The notes: generated by a model not told the origin, from the sequence alone. A stretch of DNA of 50,000 nt from Glandiceps talaboti (GCF_964340395.1 NC_135550.1:11143408-11193407); one strand, 5' to 3'. Shown: positions 21,972 through 42,857, counted from the first letter of the stretch. Program-made: numbers and translations.

Positions 21972-24306
21972 TATGACAAAGACAACAACAGTTAAGGTAG
22001 TTAGGCAAGTACACAGATATTTTTGAGAGGACCAATAGTAGATTTTGGTGGCAATGTGATTTAGGATCTGGAGTTCATGAAGCCATGGAATTACCATCAG
22101 CCATCGAGTTCCCACCAGTGAGGGCGCCCTCAGCATTGGCAGAGGTATGTGCTTCATCAAATGATTCATAGTTCTATAAGATTCTAATCAAATGTGGTCT
22201 TAAATTACTGCGTAACATCTATTTTAAATTCCTGACACCAAATCAAAAATAACTTTCTGGAAACATTGTAACTTTTTCAGAAGTTTTATTTATACACGAG
22301 CTGAAAAAATACAATTGGATTCCATAGTGCATGGCAAAATATTGCTTTCTATCATTTTAAATTGGTGCAGAGGTAAAGACAACAAGTGTACTGCTAACAC
22401 TTTGGTGTTATAACTCACAGTTATAACTCATTCCACTATAAACTCTGAAGCAACCAACACATGTCTCATTGAACCTCAAAAGATGAATACGAAAGAGCAA
22501 CAACAATTTTGTATAAATTCATTTCGAACAGATTAAATAATGGGTGGTTTGTTTTTTAATATTTATAGGAGTTTATACTGGAATAAGATGCAAATTGTGC
22601 AATATATATTGATACTTAACTAGCTCTTGTATATATAGATTTGGCATCTTTCAATTTAAAGTGTACTCCAGACTATATAAAGTCACTCAACTATATCAAA
22701 TGTAACACAACAACTAAACCTCTAGTACTATCAATGAATGAGAAGGAAGTAAAGTTTCTAGTGCAAATGTAAACTTTTAGTAAAGATCTTGTAGTAAAGC
22801 CTTGACGCTAATGATGTAAAACGGCCTCTTTTCCAAACTCCAATTCAATCGCAAAGTAATACAACAATAAGCCATCGTATCTCTCTTCTTCCTCAAATCC
22901 TGTCCGACATTTTACCGGCTTCGTGTGTCCCTTGAGCATAATACTGTACTGTTTCTGTCATTTTTTGTCTAGTGTAAGAATAGATTGCTTAATGCTGTTG
23001 AGAATGTCATGCTAGCTTGTCAAATTAAAATGATGTATTGCACACATGCCATAATTAGAGATAAAATAGAAAGGTGCACAACGTACCTTAAACAGAAAGA
23101 TTTACTACACAGCTCAATATTCATGTTGTTGAGGAGGGCAACACATGACTAACGTCATAAAAAAATAAAGACACGCTTAATAATAAGTAGCTTGTAAGAT
23201 ACAACCTGTCGTGCTACCCATCAACCACCACTCACCGAGAGGACCAGTGAGGGCAGAACAAGACGGAATAATCTCAATTGATGGGACAGAAAGATACAAA
23301 ACTTAGCGCCATGTTTTTATGAAAGGTCAACTAAATCAAAGAAAGATATGGTAATAAATTCCAGAAAAAGTAAGTATAGTAACCCCTTGTGTATTTTGGA
23401 TATCAGCAGTGAATACAGTGTTCTGTACTAGTATAAGGCAGCCATTTGCAATTATTGATATCCAAGATGCCTCCTACTTTAAAAAGAATACACTTAAAGA
23501 TATGACAAACTAGTCACAAAAATTAACCTGCATTTATACTCAAATGATAAAAAATAAAATTTTATAAGACTGACTTTCTCTAGTACTCTGCTCATCCAAG
23601 ACTTGAATCTCAACTGCTAAATTTAGTACTCCTCAACACTGCAATTTTTCGTCTCTCACATACCATTTCAAATGACCACAGAATTCACTTATAAAGGTAG
23701 CCAGTTAAGTTGGAAAAAAATCTTACTAAAACTGTTGCCTTGCATTGTCTGGCTTGGCAAACATTTAATTAACATTGCTACATTTTGTCATCTGGCACAA
23801 CAACAATTGAAGTATAATTGTTACATTGTGATCCACTGGCATGCCTAAAATGTATACATTGTTACAATGTAAATGATTTGGCTACACTGCTAGGATAGTG
23901 TTAATCATGCAAAGAAAAATGTAGCAGTTTTGGTAAAATTGTTGTCAAGGCAGGCCCAATGCAATGTTAACTTGATTATCCAGACAGTAAAATGTAGCAA
24001 TGTAATTTATAGTAACCCTAAGAGTCAGATATTTTGTTTTCAAGTCAGCCAACTTCCATCGTAAAGTCCCAACTTTTGAATTAAAAAAATGTCTATCCTT
24101 TGCATTCAATGTACATGTAATTTTCCGATCTCTAGTTATTGTAAACTATTTCATGTGCAACAAAATACAATATATATGACTAGAATTAAATTATCTTTGT
24201 TTTTATAAATTTTATGAAGTCAACTTCACACACTCGGTTTACTACTCTGTCTTAGGTACTGTGTTATAATTAAAGTACTTCTTTAATGTGCATTTATGGT
24301 GGAACT

Positions 24307-24668
24307 TTAAAGTGGCCAAATGGATGAGAATTTGGTATTTATTTTGGATTTTTAATTGATAAATCGACTTTACTTTGTGTTCTTTTTCTACTTGGAGGTG
24401 AAACAACATATACCAAGTCCTTGTTTGTAACTTGAAAACATTAAAACAATGTGTAAATAAAAATATTTGTTAATGTAACATGTATATACAAAAACAAACT
24501 CTTTACACTTTTTGCATCTTTTTGCAATTTCTTGACTTACACACACATAATTGGTATAAGTTACTTCAACTTAATTTTTTTTTTAAAGTAGAAAACCATA
24601 GTAAAGTTGTGTTATAAATTAAATATCCAAAATAAATACCCAAATTCTCATCCATATGGCCACTTTAA
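24307..24668. mobile_element. Element B2, TTAA-flanked fold-back MITE
   Basis: TTAA at 24307-24310 and 24665-24668 bracket inverted arms of about 50 bp: AGTGGCCAAATGGATGAGAA with TATTTTGGATTTTTAAT, and their complement TTCTCATCCATATGGCCACT. The first nine bases, TTAAAGTGG, are the same as in family A, although the interiors are unrelated. Confidence 0.85.
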
Positions 24669-25502
24669 ATGAATTCCATGGTCATCTCACACACCTGAAT
24701 GGCATACATATATGTACAAACATTTACTCCAAATAGTACAACATAAAAAAAAAAGTTTAAATTTTCCAATTTTCATAACTTCAGTGCTGTTAGTAATAAA
24801 ATAATCTCAAGCAATGACAAACATTGTTCAATGAGATAATCAAATCTAATATATGGAGTGTATTTTTTTTTTCAGATCTATGATACTGTACTGACTGCCT
24901 GTACATGTACTCCATTTAAATACATATTTTGAAATGGTATCTAGTGACATATTATAATACATCTTATATCCAATTATCCATGTAATTCTGTATAGGTGGG
25001 CATTGTTATATTGACAGTTTAAGATTATTCATAATGTGATCCAAATCTAGTTAATGTTTCTATGAGTTCCATAAACTGCTGTTGATTTCACTTGCACATT
25101 TCTTTGTTAATTACATTAATCATAGCTTTGGTCCACTCTGATGTTAATTACATTCTCAATTCAGCATGCACTATACTTCATATCTTCCACTTTGCCTATA
25201 TATGGGTCAACCGATTCTAATACCAAATAGTGGCTGTAACTGTCATTTTCCATATCAAAAATGGGCACCAAACAGCAATTGAACATTTTCATTTTTTCAT
25301 CATTATGTTTGAAAAGAACTATGACCAAAGTCCTGAGACAGTATGGCTACCACTAAGACTACCAGTAAGCATTAAAAAGTTTGTGAAACTGAACAGTTAC
25401 AGTGTAACTATAAATTGATTTAAAGTATTACTGTATGGAATTCTACAATAGCTTTGTCAACTAATAATGTACAGTTTGTAACTTATATAGTCTAAGTCAG
25501 CG

Positions 25503-28500
25503 TTATCTTAACTTAAAGTAGAAAACTCCCCCTATGACGGCCACCCCAATTACCACAAGGGGTAAGACCCAAGTAGTAGAATTCTCCGCTCTAGCTGGTG
25601 GTCTGTCATAGACAGCACTCTCATGCATTTCCTGTAGGAAGAAAAATATGCCTTGGAATTAAAATACTGCAACATTATTACATAGAATAAACAGATTGTT
25701 AGTGATGTGTGTTGTCCACATTAGTTGAAGGGAGTTACTTGACACATTTGTAACAGTAAAGTTTTCAAACTTCACAATAATTTTTAAAAGGGTTATAATA
25801 TTACCCTAAACAATTTCTGTCAGAAAGTTTTGGGTTTTTTAAAGTTTGAATGACCTTAGACAAAATTATTGATGACAGTGATATAGTTGGGATAAAGTTA
25901 ACCCCTGAGCACCACAGATGTATATATAGTGTACATGTACCCATTTACAATACCACAATTACCGATTTACAACACCACATTTAGCCATTTACAATACCAT
26001 AATTACCCATTTACAATACCACATACTACCCATTTACAATACCACAATTACCCATTTACAATACCACAATTACCCATTTACAATACCACATACTACCCAT
26101 TTAAAATACCACATGTACCCATTTACAATACCACATACTACCCATTTAAAATACCACAATTACCCATTTAAAATACCACATGTACCCATTTACAATACCA
26201 CAATTACCCATTTACAATACCACATACTACCCATTTACAATACCACAATTACCGATTTACAATACCACAATTACCCATTTACAATACCACAATTACCCAT
26301 TTACAATACCACATACTACCCATTTACAATACCACAATTACCGATTTACAATACCACATACTACAAGGGTAGTATATTTCGATTTACAGTGGATCGTTCA
26401 TGATTACATTTTTGTACCCTGCAAATAACTGTCTTTCAATTATAATACCCTTTATAGTTGTCTAAAAAAAAAAAATTTCTTTATCACCAATTCATTTTAT
26501 TTTCATTTTAACTTGCCCCTTTATTTTGTTTCAATCAGAACTTGAAGAAAAATGACAATATTCAAAACCTAATAGAAGTCATCATATTCGTAATTTCTTG
26601 AATTTTGTAACAAGATGACTGGTCGTGAATCCTGTACATTTCATGGTATGTTATTAGAGAATGAGGCGTAGTATAGAACTTACCAGGATTGTCCTCTCTG
26701 CACCGGGTTGTACTAGCAATTTAACAGAATCCCCTGCTCTGACAAACAAGGCGACAGCGTCATCATGTTGAACATCTTCTACTGATGTATCATTGATCTG
26801 ATGTGAATTAAGAGACAACAAAGAGTTAAGTAACCTGTATCCACTATATCCACTACTATACAGCAGTGGCACACTAACTAAGCTTGCTTTTAGTTTTGTA
26901 GACATAGACAAAATTCTATGTCAATAAACAAAATATACCTCAGTTGTGTCAATGATCATTGATGACTGTAGTAAGAATCCTAGTGAGTTTTTTTGTCTTT
27001 GATGTTAATCCTACAGTACTACATCAGATAATAACTTTCACCACTTAGATAGTTAATGATTATAGTCAGCAACCCTTGGTGTTAATATAGTTTCATCATT
27101 CCACTTGATTTAACTAATACCATCAATTGTTACATAATAAATGCTCTTCCTGATGTCTAAATGTGATCCTTACATGTTGTTGTCAAGTTTGTAATGTCCA
27201 AGTTATTACCAAAGGGGTGAATATCATTGCCTCATGTTATGCTGTGCGGTTAATATCACAGACATACTGAACTCAATGGTTTGCATTCTAAAGCCAATGG
27301 GTTGCATTTTACAAGTGGTTTGCATTCTACAGCAAGTGGTTTGCGTTCTTCAGCCAACAATAATTATGACACAGCTAGACATATAAGCTGCCTACATCTG
27401 AAGAGCAAAGACATTGACAACACTTAGTTTGCCACTGCTGTACATCATGTGTGCGACTACATGCCGGTGTAAATTGTAACCCTGCAAACAGACAGAAATC
27501 TTTGACTGAGCTAGTAGTGAGGGGTATCAAAGATAAACCATGAGTCAGACAATGAAGCAAGGATTGGGTTCCAAAACAGGTTTTATTACTTAAAAATTGA
27601 TCCACTGGCACCTATATACAGTAGTTGGACTGGTTCTAGTTTAATCAACGAACTCATAAACCATGGGTTGAAAGCATCAAACATTGATTCTTTACAGCCA
27701 TCCTGTTTCTAACTCTAGTCCAGGAAAACCTTTTCTAACATTTTACAGCCATCCTGTTTGAGATGTCCAGTTTCTAACTCTAGTCCAAGAAAACCTTTGC
27801 TAACATTTTACAGCCACCCTGTTTCTCACTCTAGTCCAGGAAAACCTTTTCTAACATGTTGATTATCAACTACTGAGAGAAACTGTCAGCAAAGCAAATT
27901 TCACGGTATTGTTAAAAATCAATATTGGTTGAATTCATACTTACACTCAAAATTTTATCCCCAACATTAATTCTTCCATCTTTTGCAGCAGCTCCATCGT
28001 CCCTTATCTTAGTAACAAAGATACCCTTGTCATGATGGATGTATGGCTGGTCAATTCCTCCACGAATATTAAAACCCAACCCTACAAAAAATACACATGT
28101 CTGTATTTCATACAGGAACACATTATAGAAAAAATAGGTACAGCATGTTTTGAGTTACCATTCACTGGCTCTGTTTGATACAACGTAACCACATAGAAGC
28201 CAATCAGAAAACTGTATATTCTACACTCAGATAACAAGGTTACAATTTCTTGCAACATTTGTCTATTATGTAACAACTCATACTGGCACATCTGAAACTG
28301 AAACATACTGTAACTAGATGCAGACATGCGAGTTCCAAAGTTTTGTCTACATGCATGGTGGTACACTATTCTTTTTATTTAGACAAAATGTAACAAGCGT
28401 CTGTATTCATTTCTTATTGGTTTCAGCATGGTTTGTATAAGACAGAGTGGGTGAACGGTAACTTGAAACGAGCTGTATCATTAGGGAAGGTTAAATAACT

Positions 28501-30204
28501 GATTTACTATCTTATAATGTGGGATTGGGAGAGAGAGCTTTGTACACTGATAAAATCATACATTTTTGATATACCTGTAATATGTAAGCAAGATTTCTAG
28601 TATTAGTGCAAACATAAATTTGCACAGAGTTGCAATATTGAGAAATAGGAATTTGAGGATACTTTTTTTTTTGGTCAACTCTTGTAAATCATAAATTTAT
28701 CAACAAAACCTACCTACAAACAATTGAGTTCATTGATGGTCTTTTCAGTACATAAATTAGAATGCAATTATAGACCTAAAACCTCATTTTTCTAGGGCTG
28801 GGTGGGGGTTTGAGGGTTCTAACCAGTCATCATGAAAGTTTCCTCAAAATTCATAACTTTTTAATTATTAGTGTATTTTCAGAATTCATTTTACAAAATG
28901 TATTTGGAAATTAAGTTCCTGCACATACTAGCTTGATACCAATATCATAGACATACACAGACAGAGCTCAAAATTGAAATCAAGTATGACATCCAATCTC
29001 AGTCTGGTTAAAATATGAATCCAGTCAACAGAAACTGACAACTGCAGAAACAGAAAGTCACACACAATCTGTAACCACAAATACACTTTGTACCTACTTG
29101 TACCTGTGCTACAGTACTGGGTCAATACACTTTGTGGCCTAATAAATCACAAGAATATTAAACATCAGATACTATGAATTGCACTGAATTTTGAAGTCAG
29201 TGCTTTAGTTTACTATAATGCCAAATATTTGACAAATTTAACTAAAATTGCCTATAATTCATTTTACTTTTGTCAAAAACATATCCCTCTTCAGGTCAAG
29301 TTCATGTAAAAGAAATAATGGTAGTTTGACTGGGTTTTTATATTTTGTTCATTTGACCTATGACAGTGGTAGGATTTGGGCTAAATCCGTGCATTACTTG
29401 CTCTATACTCCTGACGATACACTTGATATGAATTGCATAATGTCTGTGACAATAACTGCAGAATGCCAGCGGTAAAAATTAATATCTGTGATAAAATTGC
29501 ATTATGTCGATCGGTGGTACATTTCTCAGTTTGAGGAACTAGTTATTTTCTATTGTATTTATGTTGGATATTTTTGCCTAAAGAGATATAAGTAGCTAAC
29601 GGTCTGACCCGTGTTACATAATACCATTTCACAGCTGGTTTACAAAATACGATATTGAGAGTTCAATGATATATTAAATTGTCATTTATTTCAATTTTTA
29701 TGCTACTAGCTCACGACATGGCGGAATAAACAACGTCATGGATGCATTCCAAAGTCTTTCAAAAGTTCAAAGTATCTTGAACTAGTCTGATTTTATCGCT
29801 TGTCCATAAATCTGTCTTGTTCAGACCAAAGATTGAAAGATGTGTTTGCATGATTAGCGAGATCAGATCCATTTTACAACCTTCTCACTCCAGAGTCTCA
29901 GTAAACACAGTGTGGGATCTTCTTCGTCCTTGACAATGACATAAAGGCTGTGGCTGAGGATGTTGAAACAATGCAAAACTGAAACTTTTCAGCGATCTCA
30001 TAGCTCATGGTGTGCTATGCGATGCATCGTTCTATACTGGCTAGTAAAATCGTTCATTTGACCTTTGAATTCTGCTGTCTGCAGACTGTACACTACGTTC
30101 GTAACGTACAGTATCTGACGGCCGACCAACCAGATTGCATATTGCAAACGGTACCTACCTGTTTCACCTCGTTCTAGCTCGATTTCTATGGCTGATACGT
30201 CCAT
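25503..30204 (-). CDS. SYNJ2BP: SYNJ2BP/OMP25 homologue, tail-anchored PDZ protein (4 exons, 141 aa)
   Basis: Exons in transcript order are 30204-30159, 28081-27945, 26797-26684 and 25631-25503. The splice sites are GT-AG, the phases agree, and the total is 426 nt. In vertebrates this protein sits on the outer mitochondrial membrane and uses its PDZ domain to bind C-terminal peptides of partners such as synaptojanin-2. Here the PDZ domain spans about residues 7-95. The carboxylate-binding loop is GLGF (16-19), followed by [18 protein letters not shown] and [12 protein letters not shown]. His72 at the start of the second helix (QHDDAVALF) predicts class I ligand preference. A linker with RPPARAENS leads to a single membrane segment (about 120-138) and a very short tail ending in KLR, the arrangement of a tail-anchored mitochondrial protein. 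Overall length and exon order match the vertebrate protein. Confidence 0.93.
25937..26363. repeat. 22-bp minisatellite in SYNJ2BP-like intron 3
   Basis: About 19-20 units of ACCCATTTACAATACCACA plus ATT, TACT or TGT tails; some carry TTTAAAATACC or ACCGATTTAC variants. The alternating tail types form a higher-order pattern. The units cannot be coding because of their position in an intron of the opposite strand gene. Confidence 0.95.
27698..27858. repeat. Tandem repeat, about 55-60 bp x 3
   Basis: Three units each contain ACAGCCATCCTGTTTCTAAC (or CACCC), CTCTAGTCCAGGAAAACC and TTTTCTAACAT. The middle unit has an extra GAGATGTCC insertion. It lies in the intron just downstream (minus strand) of PDZ exon 2 of the SYNJ2BP-like gene. 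Confidence 0.85.
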
Positions 30205-30340
30205 TGTACGATTTTCTATAACCTTCCACTCCTACAGACTAAAATATTACAAACTGCTCCATAAATCACAATAATATTACAACACGGATATTTTTCACAC
30301 GTTGGGCGACGCCATCTTGGAAAAGGAAACCATACCCATC
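30205..30340. promoter_or_regulatory. Probable SYNJ2BP-like promoter with YY1 motif
   Basis: The region just upstream (higher coordinates) of the SYNJ2BP-like start codon contains GACGCCATCTTGG (30308-30320). Its complement, CCAAGATGGCGTC, is a near-ideal YY1 site typical of housekeeping promoters of mitochondrial proteins. No TATA box is evident. Function is inferred from the motif and position. Confidence 0.5.
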
Positions 30341-31491
30341 ATGCCTATCCAGAGGGCAGAGGTCAAGAGGGACCTCGATCATATTTATTGATAGGAAAGT
30401 GGAACTGGGTCGAACGAATATGTTTGTTTTTTCAACTAAAATATTCTAACTATTTGTTTCTTTCTATTCGTGTTTGCTATAATGTTCTTTTGCTTGTTTT
30501 CAAAGTGCCATGACATGTGCGATTTATTTAGGATTTTCACTTCAAGTAGAGCCCTTTAAGTTTAAGCTTATTCTGATCTGAGGCCATGTGTACAGGCCTA
30601 CAGGCTTGCTCTTCAATTCCACTTGAAACATAAAATAATCTGAAACAACTCAGATTGTAACTTGATAATTTCGAAAACTATTGGAAAAATATAAAAACAA
30701 CTAGTTGAAAAAATGTGTAAAATGTTTCTCATCCTAGCACTTCACGTCAATTTTAATGTTCATTTTTTATGTTTTAGTGTTGAGGTTTATAGAAACCCGT
30801 ATAGTTACATATATAAACTACCTTTCTTATCAGTCACTTCAGAAGTTGATGAGCTAAAGAGTCAATCGTTGATGTCCTAGTATACAAAATAGTTTAGCTA
30901 GCGTACTTTAGTCTAGTTCCTGACGACAGTGTTCAGATTTTACACTGCGTTATCTCAGCACACATTACAAAAATCACAACGTGCGAAGATACTACGTAGT
31001 GTAAAATAGGGACACAGTCACGTCAGGACTCGACTAGCGTAATTTAGCTAGTACTAGTAGGACCCCGGGTGTAGGACATCTATGTACTGATCCTTACCTT
31101 ACCTTACAATTGCAACTTACAAGTGATTTTGTTTCTGGTGTCAATCATTGGCCAATCTACTTGTCATTTCAGCGTCTGTTCTAGACATATTTTGGTTTCG
31201 CAACTTGAATTGTTCTATAAGCTTATCATGGAGGCATGCATATGTTGAAGGTTTCTTTATTTCGGCAAAGTCAATGTATAATACACTCCTCTGTTACACT
31301 CAATAGTACACAATGAAATTTACTATGATCTGAATGGATGTAGACTCGAGGTGAAATACTCCATCAAATCTTGTTTAAAGTCCAATCTGTACGGTTTTCC
31401 GAATATATCATAAAGATGAACATTTCATAGGTAATAGTTATCTTGAGTATTAAAAGTTTAAATTGCACTTAAAAATGACACCGAATTGTGT
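30341..31491. other. Spacer between SYNJ2BP-like and phospholipase B-like genes
   Basis: No exon is supported here. The right part should include the 3' UTR of the phospholipase gene, which ends its coding at 31492. The composition is ordinary AT-rich non-coding sequence. Confidence 0.5.
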
Positions 31492-39297
<7,806 letters not shown>

Positions 39298-41060
39298 GGT
39301 GGAGGTCAATCGTTAAAGGTTGGTGTAATAGTCGAGTTTACACCACTACCTACTAACGATTCCAATGTACATTATGATGTTGTTTTTTCAAGTCGAAGTT
39401 GTGCATGTCACGTGAGAGCGGGTGTGAACCAGGTGACTACTGACAACGCATATCAGCTGTCTACAATACGGTTTGCTGTCAAGATTGTGCCGTATATAGT
39501 TTTCACCGTGCTCACTCCAGGCTCAGGCCACTATAAAGTCTGAGCTCCAGGGCACCGTGGTGTGTCTATTCTAACAATATGATATGCGGAACGTTACGTA
39601 ACCCCGTTACGTCTTCGTAATTGTGATGAAAAAAAAGAAACAAAAAAGAAACGGGTCATTGATTGGGGGCGACTATCGGACTGAATAGTCTGCTAGCTAC
39701 GTACGGGTAGTGGCCTGTCTTCTCTGAATCAATGAATTCTATCACATGTAATCTCTGCATGTAATGTTACACGTATTTCAGTGCAACTGGCGGACATTTC
39801 TTTTCCATGATATATCAGTACTTTACAAGACATCTTACTTTTTATATCATCACCGTTCACGGATCGAGCTGTTAGAGACTAAAAAAATACCCCGCGCATG
39901 AATTGTCAATACTTTATATCGAAACAATGATATTGAGTAATCTTGTGATTTCTGGTTAAAATTAAACTGAAACTACTGACTTCGATTTTATTACCTGTTT
40001 GTTTGCACAAAGCATGTCGAAGATTATACAGTATATGGCAAATCAAACTGAAACGTTTTCATTTGGCACTCGTGTCTTGTGAGGGCGCACTTATCCGAAC
40101 AGTTGTAAGCCCGAGACGTCTGCAGCTGCAGCTCTGTGGTGAATACACAATTTGTACAAGAATTGTTCATGGAAAAAACAACAACAACAACAACAAAGAT
40201 ATAGTTGGAACAACGAGGATTCGTCTATTTTTGTTTTTAAAAAGTTCAAAAACAGACAGAAAAACTGGTCTTTAAGAATGAACGAAAAAAATGATATTTC
40301 AACACGGTGATTCTTCATATTATGCACAAATCAGTATTTTTCACCTATTTTTCGGCTGTACTACTATGACATTATGCGGCTGCTAATATTCTGTTCTTGG
40401 AGATTTTTTGTTGATTCACTTACTATTTATTGAAATCATTGCTGCTTTGAAAGACATTTTATAAGGAGATTGTTAGTATTCGGTATAATTATCTCTAGAA
40501 GACCTGAAGTGAAACCCACCCTACACGAAATATTTCTGCTATTAAAAATTGGAGCAGTGCTACATACTATAACTTAAGTACCCGCCATTAAAAGTTACTA
40601 GATTGTTGAGCTATGGCCAGTACTTGACTATTTTACATTTAATACATTTTACATTCTATGGTTGCATAAAATACATTCCAGGATCGGACAACTGTCCGAG
40701 GAGCTTATATTTAATACATTTAATACACTTTTTACATTCTAGAGTTGCACGAAATATATTCTAGGATTGGGCGACGGTGAGGGGAGCTTGCATTTAATAC
40801 ATTGAATACATTTAATACATTTTTCACATTCTAGGGTTACACTAAATACACTGTAGGATCGGGTGACGGTCCAGAGAGCTCTTCGTGCAAAATAATATGA
40901 TTTCTGGCCACTCTGTCTCTGTGTGTCTCTTTGTGTCTCTCTGTGTCCCTGTCTCTCTATGTCTCTCTCTCTGTCTGTCTGTCTGTCTCTCTCTCTGTCT
41001 CTGCCTCTGTCTCTGTCTCTGTCTCTGTCTGTCTGTCTGTCAGTCTGTCTCTGTCTTCCC

Positions 41061-41125
<65 letters not shown>

Positions 41126-41900
41126 TATAATAGTATGATTACTATTTACATTATCCTCAATATCGAAATAATTCACAACAACAAAACTATGAACACATTC
41201 CATTTATAAAAAAAACCGATTCTACCAAATGTCTATCAACTGCTCAGAACATACCCTTAGTATTTGTCAGCAAGACTTTATAGTATTGATTCCCAATGCC
41301 AGGAAGGTTTGAAACCGATAAAGATACAAGTATATAGAAATATAGAATATGTTAATGAGGACTCCTTTAGCATATTCTTCCATCGATACACGTTTTCCAT
41401 CATGACTAAAAAGTTTACTGTATTTTGTATAAACACCATGCTCAGAGTTTCAAGATCTTTAAACGAATACACAGACTTCAACTTCATATAACTCGTCGTT
41501 TCATCTAATACTAGCTGAGCATCATCAACGAAATTAAAACTTCATATACAGACAGAGTTCACCGTTCAACAAGTGTTGCTCCTGGCTACACCAGTGGTCC
41601 AGTCGATACCACAGATATATGTGTCGATCACCATCGCCATTTCAGGTCTACAGACAGCAGTATTAGGACTACAGAATTGTCGATTTAATACCTTAAAAAA
41701 TCAATTAAAAAAACAAAGACAAAACGTACTTTAACTATGTTTCTGGTATTGTCAATTTTAATAATAATAAGGGCGTCTTCCAAAGGTTAACAAAGATATA
41801 TTTGTGTTACCAGTTTCCAAATACCACCTTCCAAGTTCTCGCAAGCCAGTGCATACATATTCTTCACAGTACCTCGTAAACGGTGTCGCAAAGAGGAACA
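39298..41900. other. Spacer upstream of the complete phospholipase gene
   Basis: The part next to 39297 should contain the promoter and 5' UTR of the complete phospholipase gene; a TATA-like CTTTATAG (minus strand, about 39531-39538) is the only hint. No coding exon is supported. Short repeats include an ACA run (about 40175-40197), a small reiterated TTTAATACATTTAATACA-type stretch (40635-40850) and the CT-rich repeat at 40915-41122. Confidence 0.45.
40915..41122. repeat. Compound CTGT/CT microsatellite
   Basis: Impure TCTCTGTG and CTGT units pass into about 60 bp of pure (CT)n. Ser/Leu and Arg/Glu frames across this region are artefacts of the repeat. Confidence 0.95.
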
Positions 41901-42179
41901 TCACAGCACCCGTTCAATTCTTTTATCTTTCACTAAACTTTCGTTTTCTTCATTGTCATGGTGACTTTTAGCACTTCTTCTTTGCTTCCTGTTGTCAATG
42001 ATACGTAAGATGATTATAGCAATCGCAGAGATTATCGTTACAGCTCCAATCAGAAGAACCAGTACATCGAAACGAAGGTCTTCTTTCCTTGTTGATGGGT
42101 GGTCAGGGACCGACGTCGTGTTATCATAAACCAGCATGGTTGTGTATGATGACGTATGGGTGAGTATTTCGTCACAATC
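41901..42179 (-). CDS. Isolated terminal membrane-anchor exon of a phospholipase B-like gene
   Basis: A phase-0 acceptor (ATATACAG) at 42180 opens a 93-codon exon ending in TGA at 41901-41903. It starts DCDEILTHTSSYTTMLVYDN. A juxtamembrane linker (HPSTRKEDLRFD) follows, then a hydrophobic helix (VLVLLIGAVTIISAIAIIIL) and a charged cytoplasmic tail (NRKQRRSAKSHHDNEE). Layout, phase and position match the last exons at 31492-31737 and 45964-46404. I cannot find the catalytic exons expected between 42180 and 45963. It may be an alternative last exon of the gene at 45964-49738, since the preceding exon there ends in phase 0, or the remnant of a lost paralogue. Its coding nature is well supported; its parent gene is not. 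Confidence 0.6.
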   Translation of the reverse strand, partial: DCDEILTHTSSYTTMLVYDNTTSVPDHPSTRKEDLRFDVLVLLIGAVTIISAIAIIILRIIDNRKQRRSAKSHHDNEENESLVKDKRIERVL

Positions 42180-42257
42180 CTGTATATTGGGTGTAATGAA
42201 AAAAATAGCTTACTAAAGACTGTCTGAAATTTGCATATACTGTATATGTCTTGAAAA

Positions 42258-42443
42258 GTGTACGCCTGTCCATTCATCATGTATTGGATATCAGGAAATA
42301 TTTCTTCTAATAGCGCGTCATATCTCAATGGAGCAATAGTACCAGAATACATCGTCCAGGCCAAAACTGTTGTGGACTTTCAAATTAGAATGGACCAGTG
42401 CATGAACACTACAACTTGTACAAGGGATTATATGGGACTTTGA
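42258..42443 (+). other. Coding-like open frame of unknown status
   Basis: The plus strand reads YACPFIMYWISGNISSNSAS, continues with an Asn/Cys-containing segment (DQCMNTTTCT) and stops at TGA 42441-42443. The composition resembles an extracellular domain end, and an AG acceptor (GAAAAG) precedes it. The minus strand over nearly the same bases is also open (AWTMYSGTIAPLRYDALLEE, then IFPDIQYMMNGQAYTF), so composition alone cannot choose the strand. I recognise neither. It may be an exon of a nested gene, a fragment, or chance. Confidence 0.25.
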
Positions 42444-42857
42444 GGCGCTCTTCCATGTCTTGCCATGCTAATTTACAACTATCATGGCAATCACGTTAAA
42501 TCACGTTAAATCACGTTAAATGTGAGATGTTGAAATTACATACGGTTAAAATGTAACCTTTTTTGTCTTTATTGTACTGTATACTGTATATAGTCCTCTC
42601 TATAGATATAGACATTCGCTGTGAAGGACACAACTTTATGTTAGTTATGGTTAATTCTTAGGTCACATCTTATTATTAAAGGCGTGACGAAAGTTTGAGT
42701 TTTCGTTGCTATTTGGTGTTTGGAGGGGAAAAATGTGTCGACTTTGCTAGGACACAAGTAGGTCGAATATAAGTACAGTTATTAAATCCAATCATAGTAT
42801 TCTGCAAAATTTCGAAGCAACACGAGTTGGCGTGTTGTTGTTGTTGGGTTGTTGTTG

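Larger units (their letters stand above)
17613..25502. other. Spacer between the convergent C19orf47-like and SYNJ2BP-like genes
   Basis: The two flanking genes converge, so both 3' UTRs lie here. I find no exon that combines splice sites, phase and a recognisable family. The spacer holds palindromic elements C, A2, A3, B1 and B2, the inverted single D module (19501-19632), a 15-bp perfect hairpin (21604-21637), a C-run (21515-21528) and a short TA repeat (21939-21964). Three short coding-like stretches are discussed under rejected items. Confidence 0.5.

Noticed and set aside
21996-22169. Possible plus-strand exon reading FWWQCDLGSGVHEAMELPSA before a GTATGT donor
   Set aside because: Open frame of under 60 codons with a donor-like end, but no supported acceptor, neighbours or family.
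22826-22975. Possible short minus-strand exon reading MLKGHTKPVKCRTGFEEEER and ending in TAG
   Set aside because: About 48 codons look protein-like and a weak CAG acceptor precedes them. No partner exon, family or clear pyrimidine tract was found, so I do not call it.
23205-23285. Minus-strand segment ending in a GTGAGT donor-like site
   Set aside because: Short, frame ambiguous, and no acceptor or neighbouring exon consistent with it.
23700-24010. Inverted words CATTGCTACATTTT and AAAATGTAGCAATG suggesting another fold-back element
   Set aside because: Only about 14 bp pair convincingly, and the rest of the arms do not align well enough to define ends.
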